Below are positions 44,417 through 52,582 of a DNA stretch of 64,000 nucleotides, one piece after another (the first letter of the stretch is position 1; each line of letters begins with the position of its first letter). Origin of the DNA: Cohnella faecalis (GTDB lineage: Bacteria > Bacillota > Bacilli > Paenibacillales > Paenibacillaceae). The notes under the pieces are model-generated. The model did not search any database and had not been told where the DNA came from. It saw only the letters and a program-made list of their open reading frames with translations. The DNA lies in NCBI RefSeq assembly GCF_003570905.1, contig NZ_QXJM01000042.1:52965-116964 (forward strand). The letters are read 5' to 3'. The position numbers and the translations under genes were made by a program.

Positions 44417-45165
44417 CGGCAGCGGGACGACGTACCATACTTCAGCTCGCAGAACACACCTTGCGGCGAATGTATGGAACGACGTACCACTCTTCGACTC
44501 ACAGCAGCGCCCTTCGGCGAATGTATGGGACGACGTACCACACTTCAGCTCGCACAATCGCCCTTCGGCGAATGTATGGGACGACGTACCACACTTCAGC
44601 TCGCACAAGCGCCTTTCGGCGAATGTATGGGACGACGTACCACACTCCGGCTCGCAGAAGCGCCTTCCGGCGAATGTATGGGACGACGTACCACACTCCG
44701 GCTCGCACAAGCGCCTTTCGGCGAATGTATGGGACGACGTACCATACTTCAGCTCGCACAAGCGCCCTTCGGAGAATGTATGGGACGACGTACCACACTC
44801 CGGCTCGCAGAAGCGCCTTCCGGCGAATGTATGGGACGACGTACCACACTTCGGCTCGCAGAAGCGCCTTTCGACGAATGTATGGGACGACGTACCATAC
44901 TCCGGCTCGCACAAGCGCCCTTCGGAGAATGTATGGGACGACGTACCACACTTCGACTCACAGAAGCGCCTTTCGGCAGAATGTATGGGACGACGTACCA
45001 TACTTCAGCTCGCAGAAGCGCCTTTCGGCGAATGTATGGGACGACGTACCACTCTTCGGCTCGCAGAAGCGCCTTTCGGCAGAATGTATGGGACGACGTA
45101 CCACACTTCAGCTCGCAGAACACACCTTCCGGCGAATGTATGGGACGACGTACCACACTCTGGCC
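44417..45165. repeat. 51-bp tandem repeat array 4 (about 14.5 units)
   Basis: Units read GAATGTATGGGACGACGTACCAC, interrupted here as GAATGTATGG + GACGACGTACCAC, then ACTTC(A/G)GCTCGCA(C/G)AAGCGCC and TTTCGGC. Most are 51 bp; at least two are 52 bp through an extra base (TCGGCAGAATG). The core TATGGGACGACGTACCAC aligns with arrays 2 and 3. The array starts about 30 bp after the DnaA-box cluster and ends about 80 bp before the 3' end of the convergent PP2C-like gene. ORFs on both strands are by-products of the period. Confidence 0.95.
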
Positions 45166-45200
45166 AGCAGCCAAATGGGCGAAGTAGGTCATTAACGTGA

Positions 45201-45233
45201 CGAAGGACCCGGCCGCTCGTGCCAGGTCCTTCG
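45201..45233 (-). terminator. Hairpin after the PP2C-like gene
   Basis: CGAAGGACC pairs perfectly with GGTCCTTCG about 15 bp past the stop codon. A T-run is missing, so termination is uncertain. Confidence 0.5.
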
Positions 45234-45246
45234 CCAAATCGATGAG

Positions 45247-46052
45247 TCACTCGCCCGGCATAACGCCGGGATGCGGATTGTTGACGGGCCACACAAGCAA
45301 AGTCGTGCTATCTTTCGTTCTCGCCGCATGCAATCGCGACAAAAATGCCAGCACTCCGCGTTCCAGCTCGCGCGCCGAGCCGCTCAGCCGCAGCGGCCAA
45401 TCCTTCATGACGTTAACGTCGCAGCCTTCCGAGTCCAAAAAGCCGTCCGTCGCCATCACGATTGCGTGCTGCCCCTCCCTCAGCTGCCTTCGCCCCGCAG
45501 AATAACAAGGAACCGGCAGATCGAACGTATTGACGTTCCCGATCCATTCGAAGAAATTGCGCTGGTTAAGCATCGACTGCTCCCATGCAAGCAGCTCCGG
45601 ATGAAGGAGAAACAGCATGCAATCGCCGACGGACAGCCACCACAAATAATTTTCCATCCGGCAGACGATCAAGCAGGAGCATTCCCCTTGACAGCCGCAC
45701 AATCGGAGCGGAAAGCCTCCGAACGAAACAGAGCGAGCAAAGTCGATTCCAAACCGGAAAAAGCAGTGTCTACGGGCTCGGATAACAGGCTTTCTATCGA
45801 GGGACGTTCCGTCAGCAGAGCATCGATGACCAGTTCGGCGCTTTCGCATGAGCCGTGCGCGTCGAGAATGACCGCGAACTCCCAACGGCCTTCGCCGTCG
45901 CTCCAAACCAACAGACCGTCTTCATTTTTGTCCGCTCCGCTTGCCGAGCTGCCCCCGTACCGGCCTACGCAAATCCCGTCTAGCCGAGTCGCATCCGGCC
46001 GATCCAAATAGGATTCCGCTCTTCCCGTCCAGTAAAAGGCTTCGTTGCCCAT
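45247..46052 (-). CDS. PP2C-family protein phosphatase-like protein, frame broken once
   Basis: The N-terminal part (from 46052, after AAGGAG) shows a PP2C start: GADKNEDGLLV and EFAVILDAHGS, equivalent to the metal-binding DGHG region. The C-terminal part, in another frame to 45247, has YLWWLSVGDCML and HAIVMATDGFLDSE, equivalent to the GDS and ATDG motifs. The frames join if one G is added to GGGG (45684-45687), giving about 268 residues. DAHGS instead of DGHG and GDC instead of GDS make activity uncertain. The break is probably a sequence error. Confidence 0.7.
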
Positions 46053-46089
46053 TGTAATTCGACGCTCCTTCGGGAATTAGCTTTCCTTA

Positions 46090-47670
46090 TTATTGTCCGG
46101 AAGCTTCCTCCCGTACAACCGCTTTTCCGGTACGGATTGCAATAGCGACGCTGTTGCATGCCGAGACGTAAGCCCGAGCGGCCGCCAGTATGATGTCATT
46201 GTGAATGGCCGTGCCGCGATATCGCTGTCCCTCGTAGACGACGGTTACGACGGCTTCGCCGGACGCTCCCTCTCCCGTAGACAACGAATGCAGCTCCAAA
46301 TCCTCGAACTCCACGCCGGATGGAACCGCCTGCCGAATGCAATGAATAATCGCTTCGAGCGGGCCTTCGCCGGCGCCGGTGAAAATCCGTTCCTCGCCGT
46401 CCTCGCTGCTGCGTATCGAAACCGAAGCGATGCGGGCACGATGGGAGCCGGCAAGCACTTGAACGTCTGTCAGCGAATACGGCTCTACGACGGAATCGGT
46501 CGATTCGCCTACCAATTGCATCAGCACATCGTCGGTAATGATTTTTTGCACATCCGCTTTTTCCTTGAAGCGACCGTACAAATCGTCCAGTTCCGTATCC
46601 GTCAGCTGCACCCCGAACTCCGAGACGCGGTGCTTGATCGCATGGCGGCCCGAATGCTTGCCGAGGATGATCATATTGCGCGGAATGCCCATCGCTTCGG
46701 GATCCATGATCTCATAGGTGTTGCGGTTCTTGAGCAAGCCGTCCTGATGGATGCCGGACTCGTGCTGGAACGCGTTGCGGCCAACAATCGGCTTGTTGAA
46801 GGCAATCGGAAAATGCATCGTGCGGCTGACCAGACGGGACGTCTCGTAAATATGCTCCGAACGAATGCCCGTCTCGACGCCGAACGAGCCGCCCCGCGTC
46901 TCGATCGCCATGACAAGCTCCTCCAGAGAGCAGTTGCCCGCTCGTTCGCCGACACCGTTAACGCTCACCTCGACCTGCGTGACGCCGTGGCGGATAGCCG
47001 CCAAGCTATTGGCGACGGCCAGCCCCAAATCGTTGTGGCAATGGGTGCTGTAGACGACTTTGTCGCCGCCCCGCACGTTTTTACGAATTCGCGTAAACAG
47101 CGGGCCGAATTCCTCCGGCAGCGCATAACCCATCGTGTCCGGCACGTTAATAATCGTTGCTCCGGCCTCAATCGCGGCCTCTATCATCCGAAAGAGGAAT
47201 TCTTCGCTCGCGCGGGAAGCGTCCATCGGCGAAAACTCGATTTCATCCACAGACTGTTTGCCGTAAGATATCATGTCTTTCATCATGTTAATGACTTCGT
47301 CCTGCGATTTGCGCAGCTGGAAGTCCAAATGGATTTGGGACGAGGATATGAACAGGTGCAGACGGCGACGGGCGGCGTCTTGCGTCGCCGCGACCGCTGC
47401 GTCGATATCCGCTCTTACGCAGCGCGCGAAGCCGGCGATTTCTACCTCTTGCAGCTCGCGGGAAATTTGCTGAATAGCGGCAAATTCGCCCGGACTCGAT
47501 ATGGCGAAGCCCGGTTCGATCGTATCGACTCCCAAGCGGGCCAATTGACGGGCGATAATAATTTTTTGCTCGGGCTTCATCGAGGCGCCGGGAGCTTGCT
47601 CCCCGTCGCGCAAAGTCGTGTCAAAAATTCGGATTCGTTTGTTGTTGTTAGCGTTCGTCGCGGTTGTCAT
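46090..47670 (-). CDS. leuA: 2-isopropylmalate synthase
   Basis: A 526-residue LeuA: the HMGL-like TIM barrel starts IRIFDTTLRDGEQAPGASM, with the metal site in HCHNDLGLAVANSLAA and GVGERAGNCSLEE; the C-terminal allosteric (leucine-binding) domain runs from about 385. It condenses acetyl-CoA and 2-oxoisovalerate, first step of leucine synthesis. CAGGAGGT precedes the ATG at 47670. Control is by two leucine T-boxes in series behind a consensus promoter. No other leu or ilv genes follow, so leuA stands alone here. Confidence 0.96.
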   Translation of the reverse strand: MTTATNANNNKRIRIFDTTLRDGEQAPGASMKPEQKIIIARQLARLGVDTIEPGFAISSPGEFAAIQQISRELQEVEIAGFARCVRADIDAAVAATQDAARRRLHLFISSSQIHLDFQLRKSQDEVINMMKDMISYGKQSVDEIEFSPMDASRASEEFLFRMIEAAIEAGATIINVPDTMGYALPEEFGPLFTRIRKNVRGGDKVVYSTHCHNDLGLAVANSLAAIRHGVTQVEVSVNGVGERAGNCSLEELVMAIETRGGSFGVETGIRSEHIYETSRLVSRTMHFPIAFNKPIVGRNAFQHESGIHQDGLLKNRNTYEIMDPEAMGIPRNMIILGKHSGRHAIKHRVSEFGVQLTDTELDDLYGRFKEKADVQKIITDDVLMQLVGESTDSVVEPYSLTDVQVLAGSHRARIASVSIRSSEDGEERIFTGAGEGPLEAIIHCIRQAVPSGVEFEDLELHSLSTGEGASGEAVVTVVYEGQRYRGTAIHNDIILAAARAYVSACNSVAIAIRTGKAVVREEASGQ

Positions 47671-47718
47671 GTCTCTTCTACCTCCTGAAATGTTAACGTA
47701 GTAAGGTTTGGAAACGAC

Positions 47719-48060
47719 AAAAAGCCCGTCGTCTCCTGATCTGCAAGAGACGACGGGCTTCGAAGGCCGCCGCGGTACCACTCTTTTTGGAGCCGTTCGT
47801 CTCCGGTAGACGAATCCTGCTCCCCCTTGTGCGCCGATGTTCCAACCGTCCGGACGGTTGAATTCGGCGAGCGCCTTGTATCGGAGGCCAACCGTATAGG
47901 CATACTTCCGGCAAGCGCCGCGTTAGCCGCTTGTTCCGTCGTTCCGCCAATCCGCTCCCGGGCGAGTTCGGAGTCCCCTTCGGCTGCGTCGCACCGACCC
48001 GCAGCTCTCTGATTACCGGAGGATATATCCTACTGATCCCGATCATCGCGTTGATGATGT
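47719..48060 (-). ncRNA. T-box leader 2 (leucine), directly before leuA
   Basis: Read on the minus strand: stem I with CAGTAGGA and AGAGAGCTGCGGG, a specifier region CCGAACTCGCC with the leucine codon CTC at 47964-47966, the T-box sequence AGAGTGGTACCGCGG (47770-47784), and a terminator AAGCCCGTCGTCTC/GGAGACGACGGGCTT with TTTTT. Uncharged tRNA-Leu would pair with CTC and the T-box bulge, allowing read-through into leuA. Confidence 0.93.
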
Positions 48061-48101
48061 AAGGTATGGGTGAAACGCGTCCGGCCGACTTAAAAGAATA
48101 C

Positions 48102-48400
48102 AAAAAAGCCCGCCATCTCTTTATTCAAGAGACGGAGGGCCTGTCGGCTGATCCGCGGTACCACTCTCGTTGACGCATTCCTGCGTCCGCCTTAAGCGAA
48201 AACTCCAGCTTGCTTCGGAGCTTTCCGCGCCCGATCACGGGGGCTAGCCGTTCCGATGTACGCGGCGCAAGCCGTTCCATCGATCCGCTCCCAGGCGAGT
48301 TTCGGATTTCCCTTCGGCTGCGTTGCACCGTCCCGCAGCTCTCTGATTACCGGGTAAGTCCTACTGTTCCTGTTCGTCGCGTTTGATTATGGTTGAGTTG
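48102..48400 (-). ncRNA. T-box leader 1 (leucine), upstream of leader 2
   Basis: A second full T-box: CAGTAGGAC, AGAGAGCTGCGGG, specifier region CCGAAACTCGCC (CTC at 48297-48299; one more A than in leader 2), AGAGTGGTACCGCGG at 48153-48167, and a terminator GCCCTCCGTCTCTT/AAGAGATGGCGGGC with TTTTTT. It ends about 40 nt before leader 2, so polymerase must pass both to reach leuA. Confidence 0.92.
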
Positions 48401-48406
48401 GACTTT

Positions 48407-48435
48407 ATTATATTCACCGAAAATGGTTCTGTCAA
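48407..48435 (-). promoter_or_regulatory. Consensus sigma-A promoter of leuA
   Basis: TTGACA, 17 bp, TATAAT, a perfect match on the minus strand. The -35 overlaps the last codons of tsaD. Transcription would start near 48400, at the 5' end of T-box leader 1. Confidence 0.9.
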
Positions 48436-49568
48436 TTCCCGAAAACAGAATTTCCAATAACGGAATTTCCGGCTGCGGATTCAGACAAGGATGGACTCGG
48501 CTCTTTTCCCACCGACCATCCCTCCAAAGAAATCATCGGGTCCGCCTTCATGTCGAGAGAGGTAAATTCCCCTCGCCGCCACTTCAGATCGGCGGCGGAA
48601 GCAATCATAGCCGCATTGTCGGAGCATAGCGACATCGGCGGAATAAGCAGCGGAAGCCGCGCTTTCCCGCACAGCTCGGACAGCTTCGCGCGAAGCCCGC
48701 CGTTCGCCGCGACGCCGCCGCAGAGCAGCAACTGACGTACGCCGAATTCCGCGGCGGCCTTCATCGCCTTGGTCGTAACTACGTCGATGACCGAGTTCTG
48801 AAATCCGCGTGCAAGCGCGGCTTCTCTCACCGGCTCGCCCTTCATTTTCGCGCGGTTGATTTCCGCAAGCACCGCCGATTTAAGCCCGCTAAAGCTGAAA
48901 TCGTACGAATCCGGCTCCAGCCAGGCGCGCGGCAGCTCGATCTCCTCTTCCGCTCCCTGGGCAAGCTTGTCGACGTGGGGCCCGCCCGGATAAGGAAAGC
49001 TCAACGCGCGCGCCACCTTGTCGTACGCTTCTCCGACGGCGTCGTCCCGCGTCCGTCCGACGATGCGGAATTCTCCTTCCCGTTCAAGCAAAACAAGCTC
49101 CGTATGCCCGCCGGAAACGACCAACGCAAGCGCGGGATATTCGATCTCGCCGATAAGACGGTTCGCGTAAATATGCCCGGCAATATGATGCGTTCCGATC
49201 AGCGGCACATCGAGCGCGAGCGCCAAGCTTTTGGCGGCGACGACTCCGACGAGCAAGGCGCCGATCAAGCCCGGCCCTTGCGTAACGGCGATCGCATTCA
49301 CGTCGGCTAATCCGACCCCTGCAACCTTCAGAGCCTCCTCCAAAATGACCGTTATGCTTTCGACATGCTTTCGCGATGCAATCTCGGGAACGACACCGCC
49401 GAATCGGCGATGGGTTTCGATTTGGCTGGACACGACATTGGACAGCACTTCGCGGCCGTCGCGCACAATCGCCACCGAAGTCTCGTCGCAGCTCGTCTCA
49501 ATGGCAAGAATATAATAAGGGCTCGCGTTCTCGCCCGATTGCTCTCTTTTTTGTTGATCCGATATCAT
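48432..49568 (-). CDS. tsaD: tRNA t6A threonylcarbamoyltransferase TsaD
   Basis: A 378-residue Kae1/Qri7/YgjD protein: ILAIETSCDETSVAIV, metal site HHIAGHIYAN, VVSGGHTELV and the C-terminal SLCSDNAAMIA. With TsaB and TsaE it transfers threonylcarbamoyl to A37 of ANN-decoding tRNAs. The ATG at 49568 overlaps the rimI stop by 4 bp. The C-terminal tail is longer than usual and ends with two near-copies of GNSVIGN/GNSVFGN, an odd low-complexity addition. Last gene of the thiL-tsaE-tsaB-rimI-tsaD operon. Confidence 0.96.
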   Translation of the reverse strand: MISDQQKREQSGENASPYYILAIETSCDETSVAIVRDGREVLSNVVSSQIETHRRFGGVVPEIASRKHVESITVILEEALKVAGVGLADVNAIAVTQGPGLIGALLVGVVAAKSLALALDVPLIGTHHIAGHIYANRLIGEIEYPALALVVSGGHTELVLLEREGEFRIVGRTRDDAVGEAYDKVARALSFPYPGGPHVDKLAQGAEEEIELPRAWLEPDSYDFSFSGLKSAVLAEINRAKMKGEPVREAALARGFQNSVIDVVTTKAMKAAAEFGVRQLLLCGGVAANGGLRAKLSELCGKARLPLLIPPMSLCSDNAAMIASAADLKWRRGEFTSLDMKADPMISLEGWSVGKEPSPSLSESAAGNSVIGNSVFGN

Positions 49569-50103
49569 GAGCTTCGTTCCCCTTCCGCCGCTCCCGCTAT
49601 TTCCGTTCCGGCGTTCTCCTCCGGCACGAGCTCCGCCCACATGATCAAGGCATCCTCACCGTTGTCCGAGTAATAGCCGGGACGAAGGCCCGCGCCGTAA
49701 AAGCCGAGCTTGCGATAAAGCGATTGGGCGATTTCGTTGGATACCCGAACCTCCAGCGTCATCCTCAGCATACCGAGCCAGCTAGCCGTCCTCATCATTT
49801 CCCGAAGCAGCTTTTCGCCTAATCCCTTGCCGCGATAAGGCTCTCGAACCGCAATATTCGTCACGTGCGCTTCATCGACGATAAGCCACATGCCGCCGTA
49901 TCCAATAGGATGCCGTCCTGCTCCATGATCATATATTTGGCGAACATATTTTGAGTCAATTCCGCCCGAAAAGCTTCCTCCGACCAAGGAGCCGCGAACG
50001 ATTCCTTCTCGATCTGCACGATCGTATCCAGGTCGTCCATCGTCATTAATCGAAATTGCAGCTCTCCGCCATCCGCCTCGTAACCGTAAGCCCGCTCCGT
50101 CAT
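49565..50103 (-). CDS. rimI: Ribosomal-protein-S18-alanine N-acetyltransferase-like RimI, frame broken once
   Basis: The N-terminal half (from 50103, overlapping tsaB by ATGA) has LQFRLMTMDDLDTIVQIEKESF, split as LQFRLMTMDDLD and EKESFAAPWSEEAF. The C-terminal half in another frame has MWLIVDEAHVTNIAV, YRGKGLGEKLL (acetyl-CoA loop) and SNEIAQSLYRKLGF. One added C at the CC (49908-49909, plus-strand GG) joins them as GIPIGYGGMW, giving about 179 residues. It acetylates a ribosomal protein or other N-termini. The break is probably a sequence error. Confidence 0.85.
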
Positions 50104-50927
50104 TTCGCGCCTCCTTGCCGAGAGGCTTCGAGCAGCTTCACTTCCGCCTCCGTCAGTTGCGTATAGTTAGGAACGAACGAATGAACGTCGTCCGCTTCTC
50201 CGCGGCTAAGACGCCGTTCCGCCAATCGTCCCAAAGCTCCCGCGTCCATCGCGAACGGAAGCAGGCGCCCTCTCCCGTATTCATCCGCCGCTTGACGGAT
50301 CGCCGCTTCGTGAGGCGCCGTCTCGCCGACGAACCATACTTCGCCCGCGCCTTCGTTCTCCGCTTCAGCCAGCAGCCTCTTGGCCCAGCTCTCGATCAGA
50401 CGAATGCCGTCGTTGTCGATTCGCTCCCACGATCCGTCGTTAGCGGCAGCGAACCTTGCAGTATATACTTGTCCTCGCCGGGCGTCCATAATCGGAACGA
50501 TCCATCTTTTTTCCGAATCCGGACGCTCGTCTTCGCCCGGCTCGAGCAGAATCGTATCATGCGCCCCCAATGCGAGAGCTTCGAGGCTGGACACGCCAAT
50601 AAGCGGCTTGTTCCACGTCCAAGCCAACGTCTTCGCAGCCGAAACGGCAATCCGGACGCCCGTATAAGAGCCGGGTCCCTGTCCGACCGCGATGGCGTCC
50701 AGCTCTTCCCGGCCAATTCCGCTCACACGCATAATATCCTTTAGCTCCGATACGATCCTTACCGAATGGTTGCGTTCCGCGAACGACTGCGACGCACCGA
50801 TCGCAACGCCGTCCCTTATAACGGCAACCGAGAGAGAAGCCGTCGATGTATCGAAGGCCAGCAAGGTTACCGGCTGGCGTTCCGCGCCCGTATTCGTACC
50901 CAAATCTATCGCCTTTCTTTCGCTCAT
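50100..50927 (-). CDS. tsaB: tRNA t6A biosynthesis protein TsaB
   Basis: A 275-residue TsaB: LLAFDTSTASLSVAVI, GQGPGSYTGVRIAVSAAKTLAW (split at the G-S-Y-T turn) and SSLEALAL. It partners TsaD and TsaE in t6A synthesis. The open frame continues 82 codons upstream, but the ATG at 50927, with GGAGAA upstream and overlapping the tsaE stop by 4 bp, is the real start. Somewhat longer than the B. subtilis protein (about 229) because of an inserted loop near LLEPGEDERPDSEKRW. Confidence 0.94.
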   Translation of the reverse strand: MSERKAIDLGTNTGAERQPVTLLAFDTSTASLSVAVIRDGVAIGASQSFAERNHSVRIVSELKDIMRVSGIGREELDAIAVGQGPGSYTGVRIAVSAAKTLAWTWNKPLIGVSSLEALALGAHDTILLEPGEDERPDSEKRWIVPIMDARRGQVYTARFAAANDGSWERIDNDGIRLIESWAKRLLAEAENEGAGEVWFVGETAPHEAAIRQAADEYGRGRLLPFAMDAGALGRLAERRLSRGEADDVHSFVPNYTQLTEAEVKLLEASRQGGAK

Positions 50928-51422
50928 AAGCTCGGTTCTCCTTCCGCCCGTTGAAGCCCGAGCTCCCGAATCCAGGCCCGGTAAAGCTCGCCTTCCGGCT
51001 TGCACCACAGCCGCCTCGAAGTCGGTCCCGTCGTCTCGAGGTAAACGCGCAGCCGTTCCGCAGGTAAAATCGGCTCGATCAAAGACGCCCATTCCACAAG
51101 AGTCACCCGTCGCCAAAAAAATAATCGTCCATCCCGAGCTCGTCCGCCTCCTCCAGAGACAGCCGATACACATCCATATGATAAAAGGGCAGTCTCCCGC
51201 CCTCGTATTCCTTAATGATCGTAAAAGTCGGACTGTTCACGATGCCCGAACTCCGAGCGCGTCCGCAAAAGCTTTCGAGAACCTCGTCTTGCCCGCTCCG
51301 AGATCTCCGTCCAGTGCCAGCAGCGATCCCGGCACCGAACGACGAGCCAGCTCCGCCGCGAATGCCGCCGTATCCGACTCCGTATACGCTTCCGTTACGT
51401 ACCAACCGCTCTCCGTGTCCAT
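50924..51422 (-). CDS. tsaE: tRNA t6A biosynthesis ATPase TsaE, frame broken twice
   Basis: Three frames hold one TsaE: ALDGDLGAGKTRFSKAFA (Walker A) from 51422; NSPTFTIIKEYEGGRLPFYHMDVYRL, split as NSPTFTIIKEYE and LPFYHMDVYRL, in the middle; VTLVEWASLIEPIL to the end at 50924. One G added to GGG at 51245-51247 and one to GGG at 51106-51108 gives about 166 residues, close to the family length. tsaE is essential in most bacteria, so the breaks are almost surely errors. It starts just after the thiL stop and overlaps tsaB by 4 bp. Confidence 0.88.
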
Positions 51423-51427
51423 TCCCC

Positions 51428-52474
51428 TTATCCTCTCGCGAAATGATTGTAGCCGCGCTTGTCCAGCGGCTTTCGCTTGCCGCCTTCCGAATCGAGCCAT
51501 ACGCCGGCATCGCCCGCCTCCGTCTCTCCGATGACGAACAACGGCAAGCCTTCGGAGCGAAACAGCGCTCTAAGCTCCGCCTCGGAAGACTTGTCCGCTG
51601 TACCGAGCAACACGTAATCCTCTCCTCCGTACAGCATCCATTCCAGCGGGTCGACTCCGCAATGTCTCGCATACGAAGCCAATTCCCCCGCGAGCGGCAG
51701 ACGCGGCTCCTTCAATACGATCGATACGCCGGAAGCTTCCGCGATTTCCCATGCTTCGCTTGCCAAGCCGTCGCTGACGTCGTTAAGAGACGAAGCGAAC
51801 CCTTGCTCCAGAAGGAGCCGTCCCGCTTTGACCGACGGAGCCGGACGCCGATGAGCTTGCACGAGCGATTTGGGCGGCGGCGGAGTTTTCTTAGCCCGAG
51901 GTATGCCCGTCTCCGCTGCCGAAGCAGAGCCAAGCATTCCGTGCAGCCCGCCCGCAGAAAGACCGACCGGGCCGGTTACGAACACGATCTGGCCCGGACT
52001 CGCCCCGCTTCGTCGGATCGCTCGCCCTTGCTCGACGACGCCGACAAGAGTAACCGAGACGACCAAATGGCGGGGCGCCGACGTCGTGTCGCCGCCGACT
52101 ACCGCCACTCCGTAGCGCCCCGCGCAATCGTACAAGCCGTCGAAAAGCCTCTTCATTCGTTCGGGAGTCCATGACGGAGGAATGCTGACCGACACGAGAG
52201 CGTGCAAAGGCACGCCGCCCATCGCCGCAATGTCGCTGACGTTGGCGGCAAGCGCCTTGTAGCCGACATCCTCGTCGGTCATCGTCTCATCGCGAAAATG
52301 CACCTCTTCGACCATCGTGTCGACGGCAAAGAGCCAATCCTTGTCCGGAGCGGCTTCCACGGCGGCCGCATCGTCGCCGATGCCGATCCGGACGCCTGCC
52401 GCGGACAGCCATTCCTTGGGCTGACGGCGTTCCGTCCAGGCCCGGATCAGCGAGAATTCGTCGAGTGGGAGCAC
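51428..52474 (-). CDS. thiL: Thiamine-phosphate kinase ThiL
   Basis: A 348-residue ThiL: IGIGDDAAAV, FAVDTMVEEVHFRDETMTDEDVGYKALAANVSD (metal and ATP sites, shown here as AVDTMVEEVHF and GYKALAANVSDIAAMG), GGDTTSAP and NDVSDGLASE. It makes thiamine diphosphate from the monophosphate. GTG at 52474 with AAAGGGG upstream gives the right length. First gene of the operon that continues with tsaE, as in B. subtilis ydiA-ydiB. Confidence 0.93.
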   Translation of the reverse strand: MLPLDEFSLIRAWTERRQPKEWLSAAGVRIGIGDDAAAVEAAPDKDWLFAVDTMVEEVHFRDETMTDEDVGYKALAANVSDIAAMGGVPLHALVSVSIPPSWTPERMKRLFDGLYDCAGRYGVAVVGGDTTSAPRHLVVSVTLVGVVEQGRAIRRSGASPGQIVFVTGPVGLSAGGLHGMLGSASAAETGIPRAKKTPPPPKSLVQAHRRPAPSVKAGRLLLEQGFASSLNDVSDGLASEAWEIAEASGVSIVLKEPRLPLAGELASYARHCGVDPLEWMLYGGEDYVLLGTADKSSEAELRALFRSEGLPLFVIGETEAGDAGVWLDSEGGKRKPLDKRGYNHFARG

Positions 52475-52506
52475 ATTCGGATCCCCTTTGCATGATTTTG
52501 ACCTTA

Positions 52507-52535
52507 TTATATCGGGGCATGCCCGAACATGCAAA
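52507..52535 (-). promoter_or_regulatory. Sigma-A promoter of the thiL-tsa operon
   Basis: On the minus strand TTGCAT, 17 bp, TATAAT, about 35 bp before the thiL start. Confidence 0.7.
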
Positions 52536-52563
52536 AGAAAGAAGCCGCTGCTTCGCGGCTTCC
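52534..52563 (-). terminator. Terminator of the carbohydrate operon
   Basis: On the minus strand GAAGCCGC-GAAGCA-GCGGCTTC is followed by TTTCTTTTG. It begins 20 bp after the stop of the 444-residue protein gene. Confidence 0.85.
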
Positions 52564-52582
52564 CCCTCCCTGCGCTCGGCCC

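Noticed and set aside
12725..45165. The arrays as CRISPR
   Set aside because: There are no variable spacers between the repeats; the whole 51-bp unit repeats. No cas genes are present.
46093..47688. A 531-codon plus-strand ORF opposite leuA
   Set aside because: leuA on the other strand is unmistakable; this frame is an antisense shadow.
50924..51672. tsaE as a real pseudogene
   Set aside because: Both breaks are one-base gaps in G runs, the rest is conserved, the operon is intact, and the gene is normally essential; sequence error is far more likely.
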